DNA from: Massilia endophytica
Lineage (GTDB): Bacteria > Pseudomonadota > Gammaproteobacteria > Burkholderiales > Burkholderiaceae_D
Length of the DNA: 64,000 bases
Reading direction: 5' to 3'
Assembly: GCF_021165955.1 (NCBI RefSeq)
Contig: NZ_CP088952.1
Coordinates: forward strand, 1,116,001-1,180,000
The notes beneath the pieces were generated by a model. That model worked only from the letters and a program-made list of their open reading frames with translations, did not search any database and had not been told where the DNA came from. The position numbers and the translations under genes are program-made. Shown here one piece after another: positions 51,140 to 60,918 of this stretch (the first letter of the stretch is position 1; each line of letters begins with the position of its first letter).

Positions 51140-51832
51140 ATGTTGGACAAAGAGATGCTTGAGCGGCTGGAGAATCCCATCTGGGCGGCGCTGAACAGCG
51201 CACAGGCGGAGCTGGCGCACAAGGCGGGCGACATGAAGTTCTTCGCGGCGGAAGTGGCGCCATTCTGCGCCGTTCCGCGCGACGGCATGCCGCTGCCAGC
51301 GACGGACCTGGAATACCTGCCGCCGCAGGTCTACTTCCTGGGCGCGATTCCGCAGGTGCCGCCCGAATGGACCATGACCCAGCTCTCCGGCGTGGTGCAG
51401 ATGGTGTACGACGGGCCGAAGGTGGAGAAGCCCCGCGCCGATGGCGTGACCGTGCTCGATTCGGAAGACCCGGCCATGGTGGAGCTGACCGACGTCGCCT
51501 TCCCGGGCTATTTCCGGCGGCGCACCGGCATCCTGGGAACCTATCTGGGCATCCATCAGGACGGAAAGCTGGTGGCCCTGAGCGGAGAGCGCATGCATCT
51601 CGGCGACTGCCGCGAGGTGAGCGCCGTGTGCACGCATCCGGACTACCGCGGCCGGGGTTACGCCAACCTGCTGATGCAGCACATCATGTACGGCATGCAG
51701 GAGCAGGGCAAGACGCCTTTCCTGCACGTGGGCGCCGCCAATGCAAAAGCCCAGGCCCTGTACCAGGCGCTGGGCTTCAAGGTGACACGCGAGCTGCCGC
51801 ACACACGGCTTGTGCGTCCGGCCGGGCTGTAA
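51140..51832 (+). CDS. GNAT-family acetyltransferase
   Basis: 230 residues. The C-terminal half has the acetyl-CoA motif SAVCTHPDYRGRGYANLLMQ and the family-typical NAKAQALYQALGFKVTRE. The N-terminal half (MLDKEMLERLENPIW ...) is a second, degenerate GNAT-like part. Substrate unknown. It abuts the convergent DUF2807 gene. Confidence 0.87.
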   Translation: MLDKEMLERLENPIWAALNSAQAELAHKAGDMKFFAAEVAPFCAVPRDGMPLPATDLEYLPPQVYFLGAIPQVPPEWTMTQLSGVVQMVYDGPKVEKPRADGVTVLDSEDPAMVELTDVAFPGYFRRRTGILGTYLGIHQDGKLVALSGERMHLGDCREVSAVCTHPDYRGRGYANLLMQHIMYGMQEQGKTPFLHVGAANAKAQALYQALGFKVTRELPHTRLVRPAGL

Positions 51833-52456
51833 TCAGTCCCCAGCCTTCACTTCGCCAACGCCCATCACGGACTTGTTCATCTTTTTCGGGTGGCCGTAGT
51901 AGACCAGGTTGCCCATGCCGCGCACCACGGCATTGAGCGTGTCCTGCGCATGGATGCGCACTTCGCCGATGCCGTCGAAGTTCACGTCCGTGCGCTGGGC
52001 TTTCAGGTCGCGCAGGTCCACTTCACCCACGCCCTGACCCTTCACGCGCAGCCAGTTCACCTGGCCGCTGCCTGCCAGTCGGCCGGCGCCCTGGAAGCTC
52101 AGGTCGATGCGCTCTTCCTTGATGTCTTTCAGCACTACCTGGCCGGCGCCTTCCACCACGCATTTCACCAGCGAAGGGACGGTGATGATGATCTTGTCGC
52201 CGTCCATGATGTTCACGCTCTTGTTCTTTTCCAGGTAGGTGATCTTCAGCTCTTCACCTTCCACCTGCATGCCGATCTTTTTGATGAAGGTCTCGCGGCC
52301 GGTGATGGTGACCGACTGCGCCTTGCCTGCACGGACTTCGAGGTCGATGGGGCCGTTGATGGCGATGGCGCGGAAGGGAGAGAAGGTGCGCTTGTCCTCG
52401 GCCGCGTGAGCGGCGCTGGACAGCAGCAGGGCGGTGATCAGGAGGAAGTGTCGCAT
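51833..52456 (-). CDS. Secreted head-GIN (DUF2807) protein, shorter paralogue
   Basis: 207 residues with a signal peptide (to about 18) and a DUF2807 beta-helix: FSPFRAIAINGPIDLEVRAG, then turns such as VEGAGQVVLKD, FQGAGRLAGSG and FDGIGEVRIHA. It is related to the 259-residue protein at 36982-37761 but has fewer Gly-Ser turns. Function unknown. Confidence 0.83.
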   Translation of the reverse strand: MRHFLLITALLLSSAAHAAEDKRTFSPFRAIAINGPIDLEVRAGKAQSVTITGRETFIKKIGMQVEGEELKITYLEKNKSVNIMDGDKIIITVPSLVKCVVEGAGQVVLKDIKEERIDLSFQGAGRLAGSGQVNWLRVKGQGVGEVDLRDLKAQRTDVNFDGIGEVRIHAQDTLNAVVRGMGNLVYYGHPKKMNKSVMGVGEVKAGD

Positions 52457-52564
52457 TGGGTTATCCCTTTTTATGAGTTGTGGCGACGTTTATTCTATGT
52501 CCTTCCGGCCCGGATGTTGATGAATTGCGACGAACTGCAGGAATTCGAGGTTGAATGGCTTGAT

Positions 52565-53101
52565 TTACGGTTCTTCAGGCACCAGCAGGAGCAGGTCCGT
52601 GGCACCGACATCGATGCCTTCCTGGGACAGCAGCGTCGTGACCTGGCCGCGATGGTGGGTCTGGTGGTTGAAGAAGTGCATGAGCAGGCTGAAGAAAATG
52701 CGCCTGGACGGAACGCCCTTGAAGGAGCTGTAGGCGAGGGCGCAGTCCAGGTCCGCATCCGGGATCGAGTCGGCGAACACGATGATGAGTTCATCGAAGC
52801 GCGCACGCTGGGCGCGCAGTTCGGCGAAGTCCGTGAACAGCGGCTCGCCCAGGGCGGCGGGGAAGGGCAGCTGGCGAACCGGCTCCAGCACGGCATAGGC
52901 CGATGGATGCATGGCGAAGCGCTTGAGCCAGACCGTGTCGGCCACCATCAGGTGGTTGAGCGTTCCCATGATGGAGCCGAAAAAGGCCTTGCGGTCCAGG
53001 TTCAGCGCCTCGGCGGACAGCGTGCCGGCGGCCTCGTAGATTTTCTCGTTCATCCACTGGTTGTAGCGCGCCATGTGGCGCACGTGGCTGGTTCGGTCCA
53101 T
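52565..53101 (-). CDS. DinB-family four-helix protein
   Basis: 178 residues. DinB metal ligands are visible: H50 in GTLNHLMVAD and two later His in FFNHQTHHRGQV. Members are often thiol transferases (bacillithiol or glutathione type) or damage-inducible proteins. The gene is alone between two secreted/metabolic genes; ppc lies upstream in the opposite sense of reading but on the same strand. Confidence 0.86.
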   Translation of the reverse strand: MDRTSHVRHMARYNQWMNEKIYEAAGTLSAEALNLDRKAFFGSIMGTLNHLMVADTVWLKRFAMHPSAYAVLEPVRQLPFPAALGEPLFTDFAELRAQRARFDELIIVFADSIPDADLDCALAYSSFKGVPSRRIFFSLLMHFFNHQTHHRGQVTTLLSQEGIDVGATDLLLLVPEEP

Positions 53102-53127
53102 GCAGATCGTTCTCTCTGTGTTGAATG

Positions 53128-53153
53128 AGACAGGCCCCGGATGGGGCCTGTCT
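53128..53153 (-). terminator. Terminator after ppc
   Basis: 11-bp perfect arms (53128-53138 and 53143-53153) with a 4-base loop, GC-rich, 17 bp past the ppc stop on the minus strand. No long T-run follows. Confidence 0.7.
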
Positions 53154-53169
53154 TCGGGGGGCGCGGGAC

Positions 53170-55989
53170 TTAGCCCGTATTGCGCAGGCCTGCCGCCACG
53201 CCGTTGATGGACAGGTGGATGCCGCGGTGAACGCGCGGGTCGGCCTTGTCCGGCGTATTGGCCAGGGAGCGGTGCCGCTTGATCAGCTCAACCTGCAGGT
53301 GGTTCAGCGGGTCGAGGTAGGCGAAGCGGTTGGTGATGGAGCGCGCCAGCAGCGGGTTGCCCGCCAGGCGTTCCGTCGCGCCGGTGATCGCTTCCAGGCA
53401 GGCCAGCGTGTGCGTGTACTCCTCGCAGATGCGCTTGAAGATACGCTCGCGCAGCTCGCGGTCCGCCACCAGCTCAGCGTAGCGCGAGGCGATGGCCAGG
53501 TCCGTTTTTGCCAGCACCATGTCCATATTGGACAGCAGCGTGGCGAAGAAGGGCCAGTGCTGGTACATCTGGCGCAGCTGTTCGATGCGCTCCTCGCGCT
53601 TGCCCTCGGCGATCCACGCGCCCACGGCGCTGCCGAAGCCGTACCAGCCCGGCAGCAGCAGGCGGCACTGGCCCCAGCTGAAGCCCCAGGGAATGGCGCG
53701 CAGGTCTTCGATGCGCTTGGTGGACTTGCGCGAGGCCGGGCGCGAACCCAGGTTCAGTTCCGCGATCTCCGCAATCGGCGTGGCGGCGAAGAAGTAGTCC
53801 GTAAAGCCGGGGGTCTCGTACACCAGGTTGCGGTAGGACTTGTAGGCGAAGTCGGAAATCTGCGACATCACCTCCTCGAAGCCCGCCAGCTGCTCTTTCT
53901 GCGCGCTGCCCGAAGGCGGCGGCAGCAGGCTCGCTTCCAGCGTGGCCGCGACCAGCAGTTCAAGGTTGCGTCGGCCGATTTCCGCATTGGAGAACTTGGA
54001 GGCGATGATCTCGCCCTGTTCCGTCAGGCGGATTTGCCCGTTCACGGTGCCTTTCGGCTGCGCCAGGATGGCGTCGTAGCTTGGACCGCCGCCGCGGCCG
54101 ACCGTGCCTCCCCGGCCGTGGAAGAGGCGCAGCTTCACGCCCGCTTTCGCGAACACGTCGATCAGCGCGATCTCGGCCTTGTACAGCTCCCAGTTCGAGG
54201 TGAGGAAGCCGCCGTCCTTGTTCGAGTCCGAGTAGCCCAGCATGACTTCCTGGATGCGGCCCTGGCGTTCGATGAGCTGCTTCACCAGCGGCAGCGCCAT
54301 CACGCTTTCCATGATGCCCGCGGCGCGCTGCAGGTCGGGAATGGTTTCAAAGAGCGGAATCACCATCAGGTCCGCCACGTTGCCGCCTTCGCCGTCCTGG
54401 CGCAGCAGGCCGGTTTCCTGCTGCAGCACCAGCACTTCCAGCAGGTCGGACACGGTCTCCGTGTGCGAGATGATGTAGTTGCGGATGGCCCGCTCGCCGT
54501 AGCGCTGGCGGATTTCGCGCGCGGCGCGGAAGATGCTCAGCTCCGACTCGGTCTCCGGCGAATAGGCGATGTACGGCGAATACAGGAGGCGTGGCTGGGA
54601 GAGCTCGGCCAGCAGCAGCTTCACCTTCGCGTCCTCGTCCAGCGAGGCATAGTCGGCATGCGCGCCGGACTTGGCGAACAGCTCGGCCAGCACGCGCTCG
54701 TGGATGTCCGAACTCTGGCGCATGTCCAGCGAGGCGAGGTGGAAGCCGAAGATGTCGGCGGCGCGCTTGAGCGTCGTCAGGCGCGGACGGGCCAGCATGG
54801 CGCCGTGGTTCGCTTCCAGCGAATCGATCAGCACCTGCAGGTCGGCCGAGAACTGGGCGGGCGACTCGTACGGCTCGGCGTGGCCCACTTCCTTGCGCAG
54901 GATATTGGTGGCGCCCAGCGCGCGGGCCGTGCTGGCCAGGCGGGCGTAGATGCCGATCAGGGCGCGGCGGTAAGGCTCGTCCGAGCGATGGTCGGACTGG
55001 TCGGGCGAGGCGTCGGCCAGGGCCTGCAGCTCGGGGCTGCAGGCCACCATCAGCATGGAGATGGAGAGGTCCGCGCCCAGCGCATGCGCTTCGTCCAGGT
55101 AGAAGTCGATGACGGTGGTGGCCTGGCGCTCGAGCGCGTGCTTCATCGTGCCCGCGTTCACGTTCGGGTTGCCGTCCCGGTCGCCGCCGATCCAGCTGCC
55201 CATTTGCAGATAGGCGGACTTGATGCTGCTTGGCTGCTCCTGGCCATACTGTTCGGCGATTTCTTCCTCGATATCGTCGTACAGGCCCGGCACCTCGTTC
55301 AGGAAGGTGATGCGGTAGTAGGAGAGGGCGTTCTCGATTTCGTCCGCCACGGTCAGCTTGGTGTAGCGCAGCATGCGCGTCTGCCACAGCGTGGCGATGC
55401 GCGAGCGCAGCATGTGCAGGTTCGCGGCGCGCTCCCTCGGCGTCAGCGGCAGGTCGCGCTCGGCCAGCAGGCGGGCGATGTGGCGTTCCGCGTCCAGAAT
55501 GGACTTGCGCTGCACTTCCGTTGGGTGAGCCGTCAGAACGGGCGCGATCAGGGCGTCGGCGAAGAAGCCGTCCACGGTGTCCTTGTCCACGCCGGCCTCT
55601 TTCAGCTTGCCCAGGGCGTAGTTGATGCTGCCGCGCTGCGGGGCCGAACCGGCCAGCAGGTGGGCGCGGCGGCGGCGGATGTGGTGCTGGTCCTCGGCGA
55701 TATTGGCCAGGTGGGAGAAGTAGGAGAAGGCGCGCACCACCGAAATGGTCTGTTCGCGCGTCAGGATCTTCAGCATGCCGTCCAGTTCCTTGGCGGCGCC
55801 CGCATCGGCTTCGCGGCGGAAGCGCACGGCGGTCTGGCGAATGGTTTCGACCACGGCGAACACTTCTTCGCCTTCCTGCTCGCGCAGCACGTCGCCGAGC
55901 AGGCGGCCGAGCAGGCGGATATCTTCTTTCAACGGGGCGTCTTTATCCACGCCGGACGGTTCGTCTGTTGCACTAGCTTGTTTTACCAT
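53170..55989 (-). CDS. ppc: Phosphoenolpyruvate carboxylase
   Basis: 939 residues, full length. Catalytic motifs: VLTAHPTEVQRKS with the active-site His near residue 145, GGDRDGNPNVN near 250, and FHGRGGTVGRGGGPS near 620; the protein ends in the conserved RNTG. It carboxylates PEP to oxaloacetate to refill the TCA cycle. It is divergent from hemC with a 152-bp gap that must hold both promoters. Confidence 0.97.
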   Translation of the reverse strand: MVKQASATDEPSGVDKDAPLKEDIRLLGRLLGDVLREQEGEEVFAVVETIRQTAVRFRREADAGAAKELDGMLKILTREQTISVVRAFSYFSHLANIAEDQHHIRRRRAHLLAGSAPQRGSINYALGKLKEAGVDKDTVDGFFADALIAPVLTAHPTEVQRKSILDAERHIARLLAERDLPLTPRERAANLHMLRSRIATLWQTRMLRYTKLTVADEIENALSYYRITFLNEVPGLYDDIEEEIAEQYGQEQPSSIKSAYLQMGSWIGGDRDGNPNVNAGTMKHALERQATTVIDFYLDEAHALGADLSISMLMVACSPELQALADASPDQSDHRSDEPYRRALIGIYARLASTARALGATNILRKEVGHAEPYESPAQFSADLQVLIDSLEANHGAMLARPRLTTLKRAADIFGFHLASLDMRQSSDIHERVLAELFAKSGAHADYASLDEDAKVKLLLAELSQPRLLYSPYIAYSPETESELSIFRAAREIRQRYGERAIRNYIISHTETVSDLLEVLVLQQETGLLRQDGEGGNVADLMVIPLFETIPDLQRAAGIMESVMALPLVKQLIERQGRIQEVMLGYSDSNKDGGFLTSNWELYKAEIALIDVFAKAGVKLRLFHGRGGTVGRGGGPSYDAILAQPKGTVNGQIRLTEQGEIIASKFSNAEIGRRNLELLVAATLEASLLPPPSGSAQKEQLAGFEEVMSQISDFAYKSYRNLVYETPGFTDYFFAATPIAEIAELNLGSRPASRKSTKRIEDLRAIPWGFSWGQCRLLLPGWYGFGSAVGAWIAEGKREERIEQLRQMYQHWPFFATLLSNMDMVLAKTDLAIASRYAELVADRELRERIFKRICEEYTHTLACLEAITGATERLAGNPLLARSITNRFAYLDPLNHLQVELIKRHRSLANTPDKADPRVHRGIHLSINGVAAGLRNTG

Positions 55990-56141
55990 AATTGATAAGT
56001 CACAAAGATGATGAGTGTCGGTGCAAGAGGCTTGTGGCCGAAGGCTGCATTAAGAGCGCGTGCTAAAATTTATGGTCTTGAAAACACGCGCAGGTAACTG
56101 GTGAACGCCGGTGAGCGTTAGCAACAGCGAAAGAACTGGTT

Positions 56142-57155
56142 TTGAATACTCCTGAATTGGCCTTGCAGGTCCCTTCCAAGTTGGTGATCGCCTCCCGCGA
56201 AAGCCGCCTCGCCATGTGGCAGGCGGAGCATGTGCGCGAGCGCTTATCATTATTATATCCGCAGTGCAGCATAATTATTCTTGGAATGACCACCAGGGGC
56301 GACCAGATCCTCGACCGCGCCCTGTCCAAGGTGGGCGGCAAGGGCCTGTTCGTGAAGGAGCTGGAGGTGGCCATGGCCGAAGGCCGCGCCGACCTCGCCG
56401 TGCATTCCCTGAAGGATGTGCCGATGGAGCTGCCGGAAGGCTTCGCCCTGGCCGCCGTGCTCGAACGCGAAGACCCGCGCGACGCCTTCGTTTCCAACGA
56501 CTACGCCTCGCTGGCCGAGCTGCCGCCCGGCGCCGTCGTGGGAACGAGCAGCCTGCGCCGCCAGTCGCTCATCGCGGCGCGCTTCCCGCACCTCGTCATC
56601 AAGCCGCTGCGCGGCAACCTGGATACGCGCCTGGGCAAGCTGGATCGCGGCGACTATGCCGCCATCATCCTCGCCGCCGCGGGCCTGAAGCGGCTGGGCG
56701 CCGAGCACCGCATCCGCGCGCTGCTGGATCCGTCGGACAGCCTGCCCGCCGCAGGGCAGGGCGCCATGGCGATTGAAATTGCGCAGCGCAGCGACGGCGT
56801 GGACCTGAAAGCGCTGCTGGCCCCCCTCAACCATCAGCCGACGGCGCAGGCGGTGACCGCCGAGCGCAAGGTGTCCAAGGTGTTCGGCGGCAGCTGCCAA
56901 GTGCCGCTGGCGGCCTTCGCCACCGTGGACGGCCACCAGATGCACCTGCGCGCCATGGTCGCCACCCCGGACGGCAAGCGCATGGCCAAGGCCGAAGTGC
57001 AGGGCCTGGCCGTGGACGCCGAACAGCTGGGCGAGCAGGTGGCCGACAAGCTGCGTGCGCAGGACGCGGTCGATATTCTCGCCGCCTGCGTGGCGGAAGC
57101 CGCAGCCGCCGACGCGTCGCCGCAGGCAGCGCCCGGCCGCCCGGCCGGCGCCTGA
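56142..57155 (+). CDS. hemC: Hydroxymethylbilane synthase
   Basis: 337 residues from a TTG at 56142, the best available start for a full-length N-terminus; no strong ribosome site is visible. Core motifs: IASRESRLAMWQAEHV, DLAVHSLKDVPMEL, the cofactor-binding FGGSCQVPL. It joins four porphobilinogens into hydroxymethylbilane. The extra Ala/Pro-rich tail (about 20 residues) is not part of the fold. First gene of hemC-hemD-hemX-hemY. Confidence 0.95.
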   Translation: MNTPELALQVPSKLVIASRESRLAMWQAEHVRERLSLLYPQCSIIILGMTTRGDQILDRALSKVGGKGLFVKELEVAMAEGRADLAVHSLKDVPMELPEGFALAAVLEREDPRDAFVSNDYASLAELPPGAVVGTSSLRRQSLIAARFPHLVIKPLRGNLDTRLGKLDRGDYAAIILAAAGLKRLGAEHRIRALLDPSDSLPAAGQGAMAIEIAQRSDGVDLKALLAPLNHQPTAQAVTAERKVSKVFGGSCQVPLAAFATVDGHQMHLRAMVATPDGKRMAKAEVQGLAVDAEQLGEQVADKLRAQDAVDILAACVAEAAAADASPQAAPGRPAGA

Positions 57156-57169
57156 TCCGCACGGCGCGG

Positions 57170-57931
57170 ATGTCCACGGTCGTCATCACCCGCCCGCTGG
57201 CCCAGGCGCAGCCGCTTGCGGCGCGCATTGCCGCGCTGGGCCGCGACGTGGCCGTGCTGCCCCTGCTGGACATCTCGCCGCTGCCCGATACCACGGCCCT
57301 GCGCGCCACGCTGGCCCGCGCAGCGGACTACGCGCTGCTGGCCTTCGTATCGCCGAATGCCGTGGACGCGGCCTTTCCCCATATTCCCCAATGGCCCCAT
57401 GGGCTGGGCGCCGCCGTGGTGGGCGAGGGCAGCCGCGCCGCACTGCTGGCGCATGGCGTGCCTGCGCAGGACATCGTCAGCCCGGCCGACCCGGCAGCGA
57501 GCGATTCCGAACACCTGCTGAAGGCCCTGGACCTGGAGGCCTTGCAGGGCCGCCGCGTGCTGATCGTGCGCGGCGAATCGGGCCGCGAACTGCTGGCGGA
57601 CAGCCTGCGCGCGGCAGGCGTGCTGGTCGACACCGTGGCGGCCTACCGCCGCGCCGTCCCGCCGCTGGACGACGCCTTTGCGGCGAGGCTGAGCGAGCTG
57701 ACCGCGGAGCCGAACGACTGGATCGTCACCAGCTCGGAAGCCTTGCGCGGCCTTCTGCGGAGGCTCGAAGAACTCGACGGACAGGCTGCTGTTGCTAAAA
57801 TGCAACGACAACATTTGCTTGTCCCCCATGCCCGGATTGCCGAAACGGCAAAATTAGCGGGTTTTCACCGTGTGACGCTGACCGGATCAGGCGACGACCG
57901 GCTAGTGGCCGCGTTACAATTACGATCATGA
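57170..57931 (+). CDS. hemD: Uroporphyrinogen-III synthase
   Basis: 253 residues with a HEM4 fold: VVITRPLAQAQPLAARI at the start, LLAFVSPNAVDAAF, VLIVRGESGRELL and WIVTSSEALRGLL. It cyclises hydroxymethylbilane with inversion of ring D. Overlaps hemX by ATGA, so the operon continues. Confidence 0.93.
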   Translation: MSTVVITRPLAQAQPLAARIAALGRDVAVLPLLDISPLPDTTALRATLARAADYALLAFVSPNAVDAAFPHIPQWPHGLGAAVVGEGSRAALLAHGVPAQDIVSPADPAASDSEHLLKALDLEALQGRRVLIVRGESGRELLADSLRAAGVLVDTVAAYRRAVPPLDDAFAARLSELTAEPNDWIVTSSEALRGLLRRLEELDGQAAVAKMQRQHLLVPHARIAETAKLAGFHRVTLTGSGDDRLVAALQLRS

Positions 57932-59082
57932 GCGATTTACCTACTATTCCCGACCCGGCAGCTCCGAAAGGCAATGCCGCGGAAGCCACCCCGATCCCCG
58001 CCGCGCCAGTGACCGTTCCCGCCGAACCCGGCCTCGCGGACGCGCTGCAACGCCCGCTGACGATTGCCGTCATCGTGCTGGGCATTCTGCTCGCCGCCGA
58101 AACCTGGACCTCGCACAAGCAGGTGCGCGGCCTGCGCGAGGAAATGGCGCGCCGCCTGCAGAAGGGCGACGCCTCGAACGCGGAAACGGGCCAGATCGTG
58201 CGCCAGGTGCAGGAATCGACCAAGGAGCTCCAGATCAAGGTGGGGGTGCTGGAAGGCCGCCAGCAGGAAGCGCAGAGCCAGCAGCTCGCGCTGGAACAGC
58301 TGTACAACGACCTCTCGAAGAACCGCGACGAATGGGCGCTGGCCGAGATCGAGCAGGTGCTCTCCACCGCCAGCCAGCAGCTCCAGCTGGCCGGTAACGT
58401 CTCCGGCGCCCTGATCGCGCTGCAGAATGCGGACCGCAGCCTGTCCCGTTCCGACAAGCCCCAGTTCATCACCATCCGCCGCGCCATCGCGAAGGACATG
58501 GAAAAGCTCAAGGCCCTGCCAAGCGTGGATTCCGTGGGCCTGGCCGTGCGGCTGGACAATGTGATCGCCCAGGTCGACACGCTGCCCATGCTGGCGGACG
58601 AGAAGCCGACCCTGCCCGCAGCGCCCGAGAAACCGGCGGCCAAGCCGTCGAAGAAAGGCCGCGCCGCCAAGGAAGCGCCGCCCGAGCCGGTGGAAAGTCC
58701 GTGGCTGGCGAAGCTCCAGGGCACCTGGAACGCCTGGAGCAGTGAAATGTGGACCGATGTGCGCCAGCTGATCCGCGTGCGCAGCGTGGACACGCCGGAC
58801 GCCCTGATGCTCTCGCCGGGCGAAGCCTACTTCCTGCGCGAGAACCTCAAACTGCGGCTGCTGAACGCGCGCATGGCCCTCCTGTCGCGCAACGAGGCGG
58901 CCTTCCGCGCCGACCTGCTGGCCGCCCAGGAAGCCCTGGTGCGCTACTTCGACACGCGCGCCAAGCAGACCCAGACCGTGCAGGCGCTGCTGCGCCAGGT
59001 CCAGGGCAGCAACCTGGCGATCGAGATGCCGACGCTGGCGGACAGCCTGAACGCCGTGCGCAACTACAAAGCGAAGCCCTGA
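57928..59082 (+). CDS. hemX: HemX membrane protein
   Basis: 384 residues: an Ala/Pro-rich cytoplasmic lead, one membrane helix (about 43-58), and a long helical, coiled-coil-like periplasmic part. Although once listed as a methyltransferase, HemX of this type shows no SAM-binding motif. It is thought to assist heme-pathway complexes. It ends 3 bp before hemY. Confidence 0.92.
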   Translation: MSDLPTIPDPAAPKGNAAEATPIPAAPVTVPAEPGLADALQRPLTIAVIVLGILLAAETWTSHKQVRGLREEMARRLQKGDASNAETGQIVRQVQESTKELQIKVGVLEGRQQEAQSQQLALEQLYNDLSKNRDEWALAEIEQVLSTASQQLQLAGNVSGALIALQNADRSLSRSDKPQFITIRRAIAKDMEKLKALPSVDSVGLAVRLDNVIAQVDTLPMLADEKPTLPAAPEKPAAKPSKKGRAAKEAPPEPVESPWLAKLQGTWNAWSSEMWTDVRQLIRVRSVDTPDALMLSPGEAYFLRENLKLRLLNARMALLSRNEAAFRADLLAAQEALVRYFDTRAKQTQTVQALLRQVQGSNLAIEMPTLADSLNAVRNYKAKP

Positions 59083-59085
59083 CCC

Positions 59086-60282
59086 ATGCGCGTATTCCTC
59101 TGGTTACTGGCCTTGATGGCCGCCGCCATCGGCATCGCGGTGACGGCCCGCTTCAATCCCGGCAACGTGGTGCTGTTCTATCCTCCATACCGCGTCGACC
59201 TTTCGCTGAATTTCTTCGTGCTGCTCGAAGTGCTGCTGTTCGGCCTTCTGTACGTGCTGGTGCGCACCGTGCGCGCCACGCTGCGCATGCCGGAACGCGT
59301 GGCCGCCTACCGCCAGCGCAAGCGCGAACGTGACGGCAACAAGGGCCTGCGCGATGCGCTCAAGGCCCTGTTCGAAGGCCGCTTCGGCCACGCGGAGAAA
59401 GCGGCCCTGCGCGCCGCCGAACTGCCGGAGAACGCCGGCGTGGCAGCCTTGATCGGCGCCCGCGCCGCCCACCGCATGCGCCAGAACCACCGCCGCGACC
59501 AGTGGCTGAACCGCATCGCGGACGACAACGCCATGAAGACGGCGCGCCTGATGACGGTGACCGAGCTGCTGGTGGACGACCACCAGCCGGAAGCCGCGCT
59601 GGCTGCCGTGCGTGAACTCAATGCCAGCGGCACCCGCCATATCCATGCCCTGCAATGGTCACTGAAGGCCGAGCAGCAGGCCAAGAACTGGCCGGAAGTG
59701 CTGCGCCTTGTGCGCTCGCTGGACAAGCACAAGGCCCTGCACCCGGCCCTTTCGGCCCGCCTGCGCGAACTGGCCTACGACGATCTGCTCTCGGACAAGA
59801 TGCACGACGCCGAATCCGTGCAGCGCGTGTGGGCCTCCATTCCCCAGGCCGACCGCGTGAAGCCTTACGTGGCCTGCCGCGCCGCCACGGCCCTGAATGC
59901 GCGCGGCCTGCACGACGAGGCCCGCGTGGTGGCCGAGGAATCGCTGGCCGCCAACTGGGACGAGCGCGTGGTGCGCGCCTACCGCGATGCGGCCGCTCCG
60001 GCCGGATCGGCCGCGCTCCTGGCCCAGATCGAGCATTGCGAAGCCTGGGTGCGCGAGCGCCCGGCCGATGCGGAACTGGCGCTCACGCTCGGTTCCCTCT
60101 GCCTGAAACAGAAGCTCTGGGGCAAGGCCCAGCGCTACCTGGAGCAAGCCCTGTCCGACGCCACCGAACCCCGCATGGTGCGCGAAGCCCATCTGAAACT
60201 GGCCCAGCTGCATGAGGCGCTGCAGCAACCGGAAGAGGCCGCCAGCCACTACCGCCAGTGCGCGCTGGCCACGATTCTCTAG
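59086..60282 (+). CDS. hemY: HemY membrane TPR protein
   Basis: 398 residues: two N-terminal membrane helices (about 1-20 and 40-62), then TPR-like helical pairs. Typical HemY_N features include the start MRVFLWLLALM and the loop NPGNVVLFYPPYRVDLSLNFF. It is a scaffold-like protein of the heme pathway, not the oxidase of the same name in Bacillus. Last gene of the hem operon. Confidence 0.93.
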   Translation: MRVFLWLLALMAAAIGIAVTARFNPGNVVLFYPPYRVDLSLNFFVLLEVLLFGLLYVLVRTVRATLRMPERVAAYRQRKRERDGNKGLRDALKALFEGRFGHAEKAALRAAELPENAGVAALIGARAAHRMRQNHRRDQWLNRIADDNAMKTARLMTVTELLVDDHQPEAALAAVRELNASGTRHIHALQWSLKAEQQAKNWPEVLRLVRSLDKHKALHPALSARLRELAYDDLLSDKMHDAESVQRVWASIPQADRVKPYVACRAATALNARGLHDEARVVAEESLAANWDERVVRAYRDAAAPAGSAALLAQIEHCEAWVRERPADAELALTLGSLCLKQKLWGKAQRYLEQALSDATEPRMVREAHLKLAQLHEALQQPEEAASHYRQCALATIL

Positions 60283-60288
60283 CGTGTT

Positions 60289-60309
60289 GCGGCGCACAAA
60301 GTGCGCCGC
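60289..60309. terminator. Hairpin after hemY
   Basis: 9-bp perfect arms GCGGCGCAC / GTGCGCCGC around AAA, seven bp past the hemY stop and just before the ppa promoter. It has no T-run and probably only weakens read-through. Confidence 0.5.
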
Positions 60310-60315
60310 CTTCGC

Positions 60316-60321
60316 TATAAT
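60316..60321 (+). promoter_or_regulatory. Putative -10 box of ppa
   Basis: A consensus TATAAT, 44 bp before the ppa start. The -35 region overlaps the hairpin and is not clearly consensus, so the call rests mainly on the -10. Confidence 0.45.
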
Positions 60322-60365
60322 TGTCTGCTTGTCCAAATCCCCCAAAGCGTTTCAACGAGGAAAAA

Positions 60366-60902
60366 ATGAGTCTGAACAAAGTACCGGCTGGCCGCGACCT
60401 GCCGAACGATTTCAATGTGATTATCGAGATCCCGATGAATGCGGATCCGATCAAGTATGAAGTGGACAAGGAATCCGGCGCCATCTTCGTGGACCGCTTC
60501 ATGGGCACCGCCATGCACTATCCGTGCAACTACGGCTACGTGCCGAACACCCTGTCCGCCGACGGCGACCCGGTGGACGTGCTGGTGATTACCCCCTTCC
60601 CGCTGATCCCCGGCGTGGTGGTGCGCTGCCGCGCCATCGGCGTGCTGAAGATGACCGACGAAGCCGGCCAGGACGCGAAAGTGCTGGCCGTGCCGGTCGA
60701 CAAGGTGCTGCCGATCTACAAGCACTGGCAGAAGCCGGAAGACCTGCAGGACCTGCGCCTGCAGCAGATCCAGCACTTCTTCGAGCACTACAAGGACCTG
60801 GAGCCGGGCAAGTGGGTGAAGATCGATGGCTGGGGCGGCCCGGACGACGCGAAGGAAGAGATCCTGAACGGCGTCGCTACCTACAAAAAAGAAAACCCCT
60901 AA
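60366..60902 (+). CDS. ppa: Inorganic pyrophosphatase
   Basis: 178 residues, family I. Motifs: EVDKESGAIFVDR, HYPCNYGYVPNTLSADGDPVDVLV with the metal-binding Asp cluster, and VDKVLPIYKHWQ. It hydrolyses PPi and drives biosynthesis. GAGGAAAAA lies upstream. A good terminator follows. Confidence 0.96.
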   Translation: MSLNKVPAGRDLPNDFNVIIEIPMNADPIKYEVDKESGAIFVDRFMGTAMHYPCNYGYVPNTLSADGDPVDVLVITPFPLIPGVVVRCRAIGVLKMTDEAGQDAKVLAVPVDKVLPIYKHWQKPEDLQDLRLQQIQHFFEHYKDLEPGKWVKIDGWGGPDDAKEEILNGVATYKKENP

Positions 60903-60918
60903 GCTTCAAGCTTGCACG

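Noticed and set aside
53125..55995. A very long open frame antisense to ppc
   Set aside because: It mirrors the ppc codons of a GC-rich gene and its translation is Arg/Gln/His/Ala-rich low complexity. ppc on the other strand has full catalytic motifs.
56101..56141. An upstream GTG start for hemC
   Set aside because: The GTG frame at 56101 meets a stop after six codons, and the hemC frame has no better start than the TTG at 56142.
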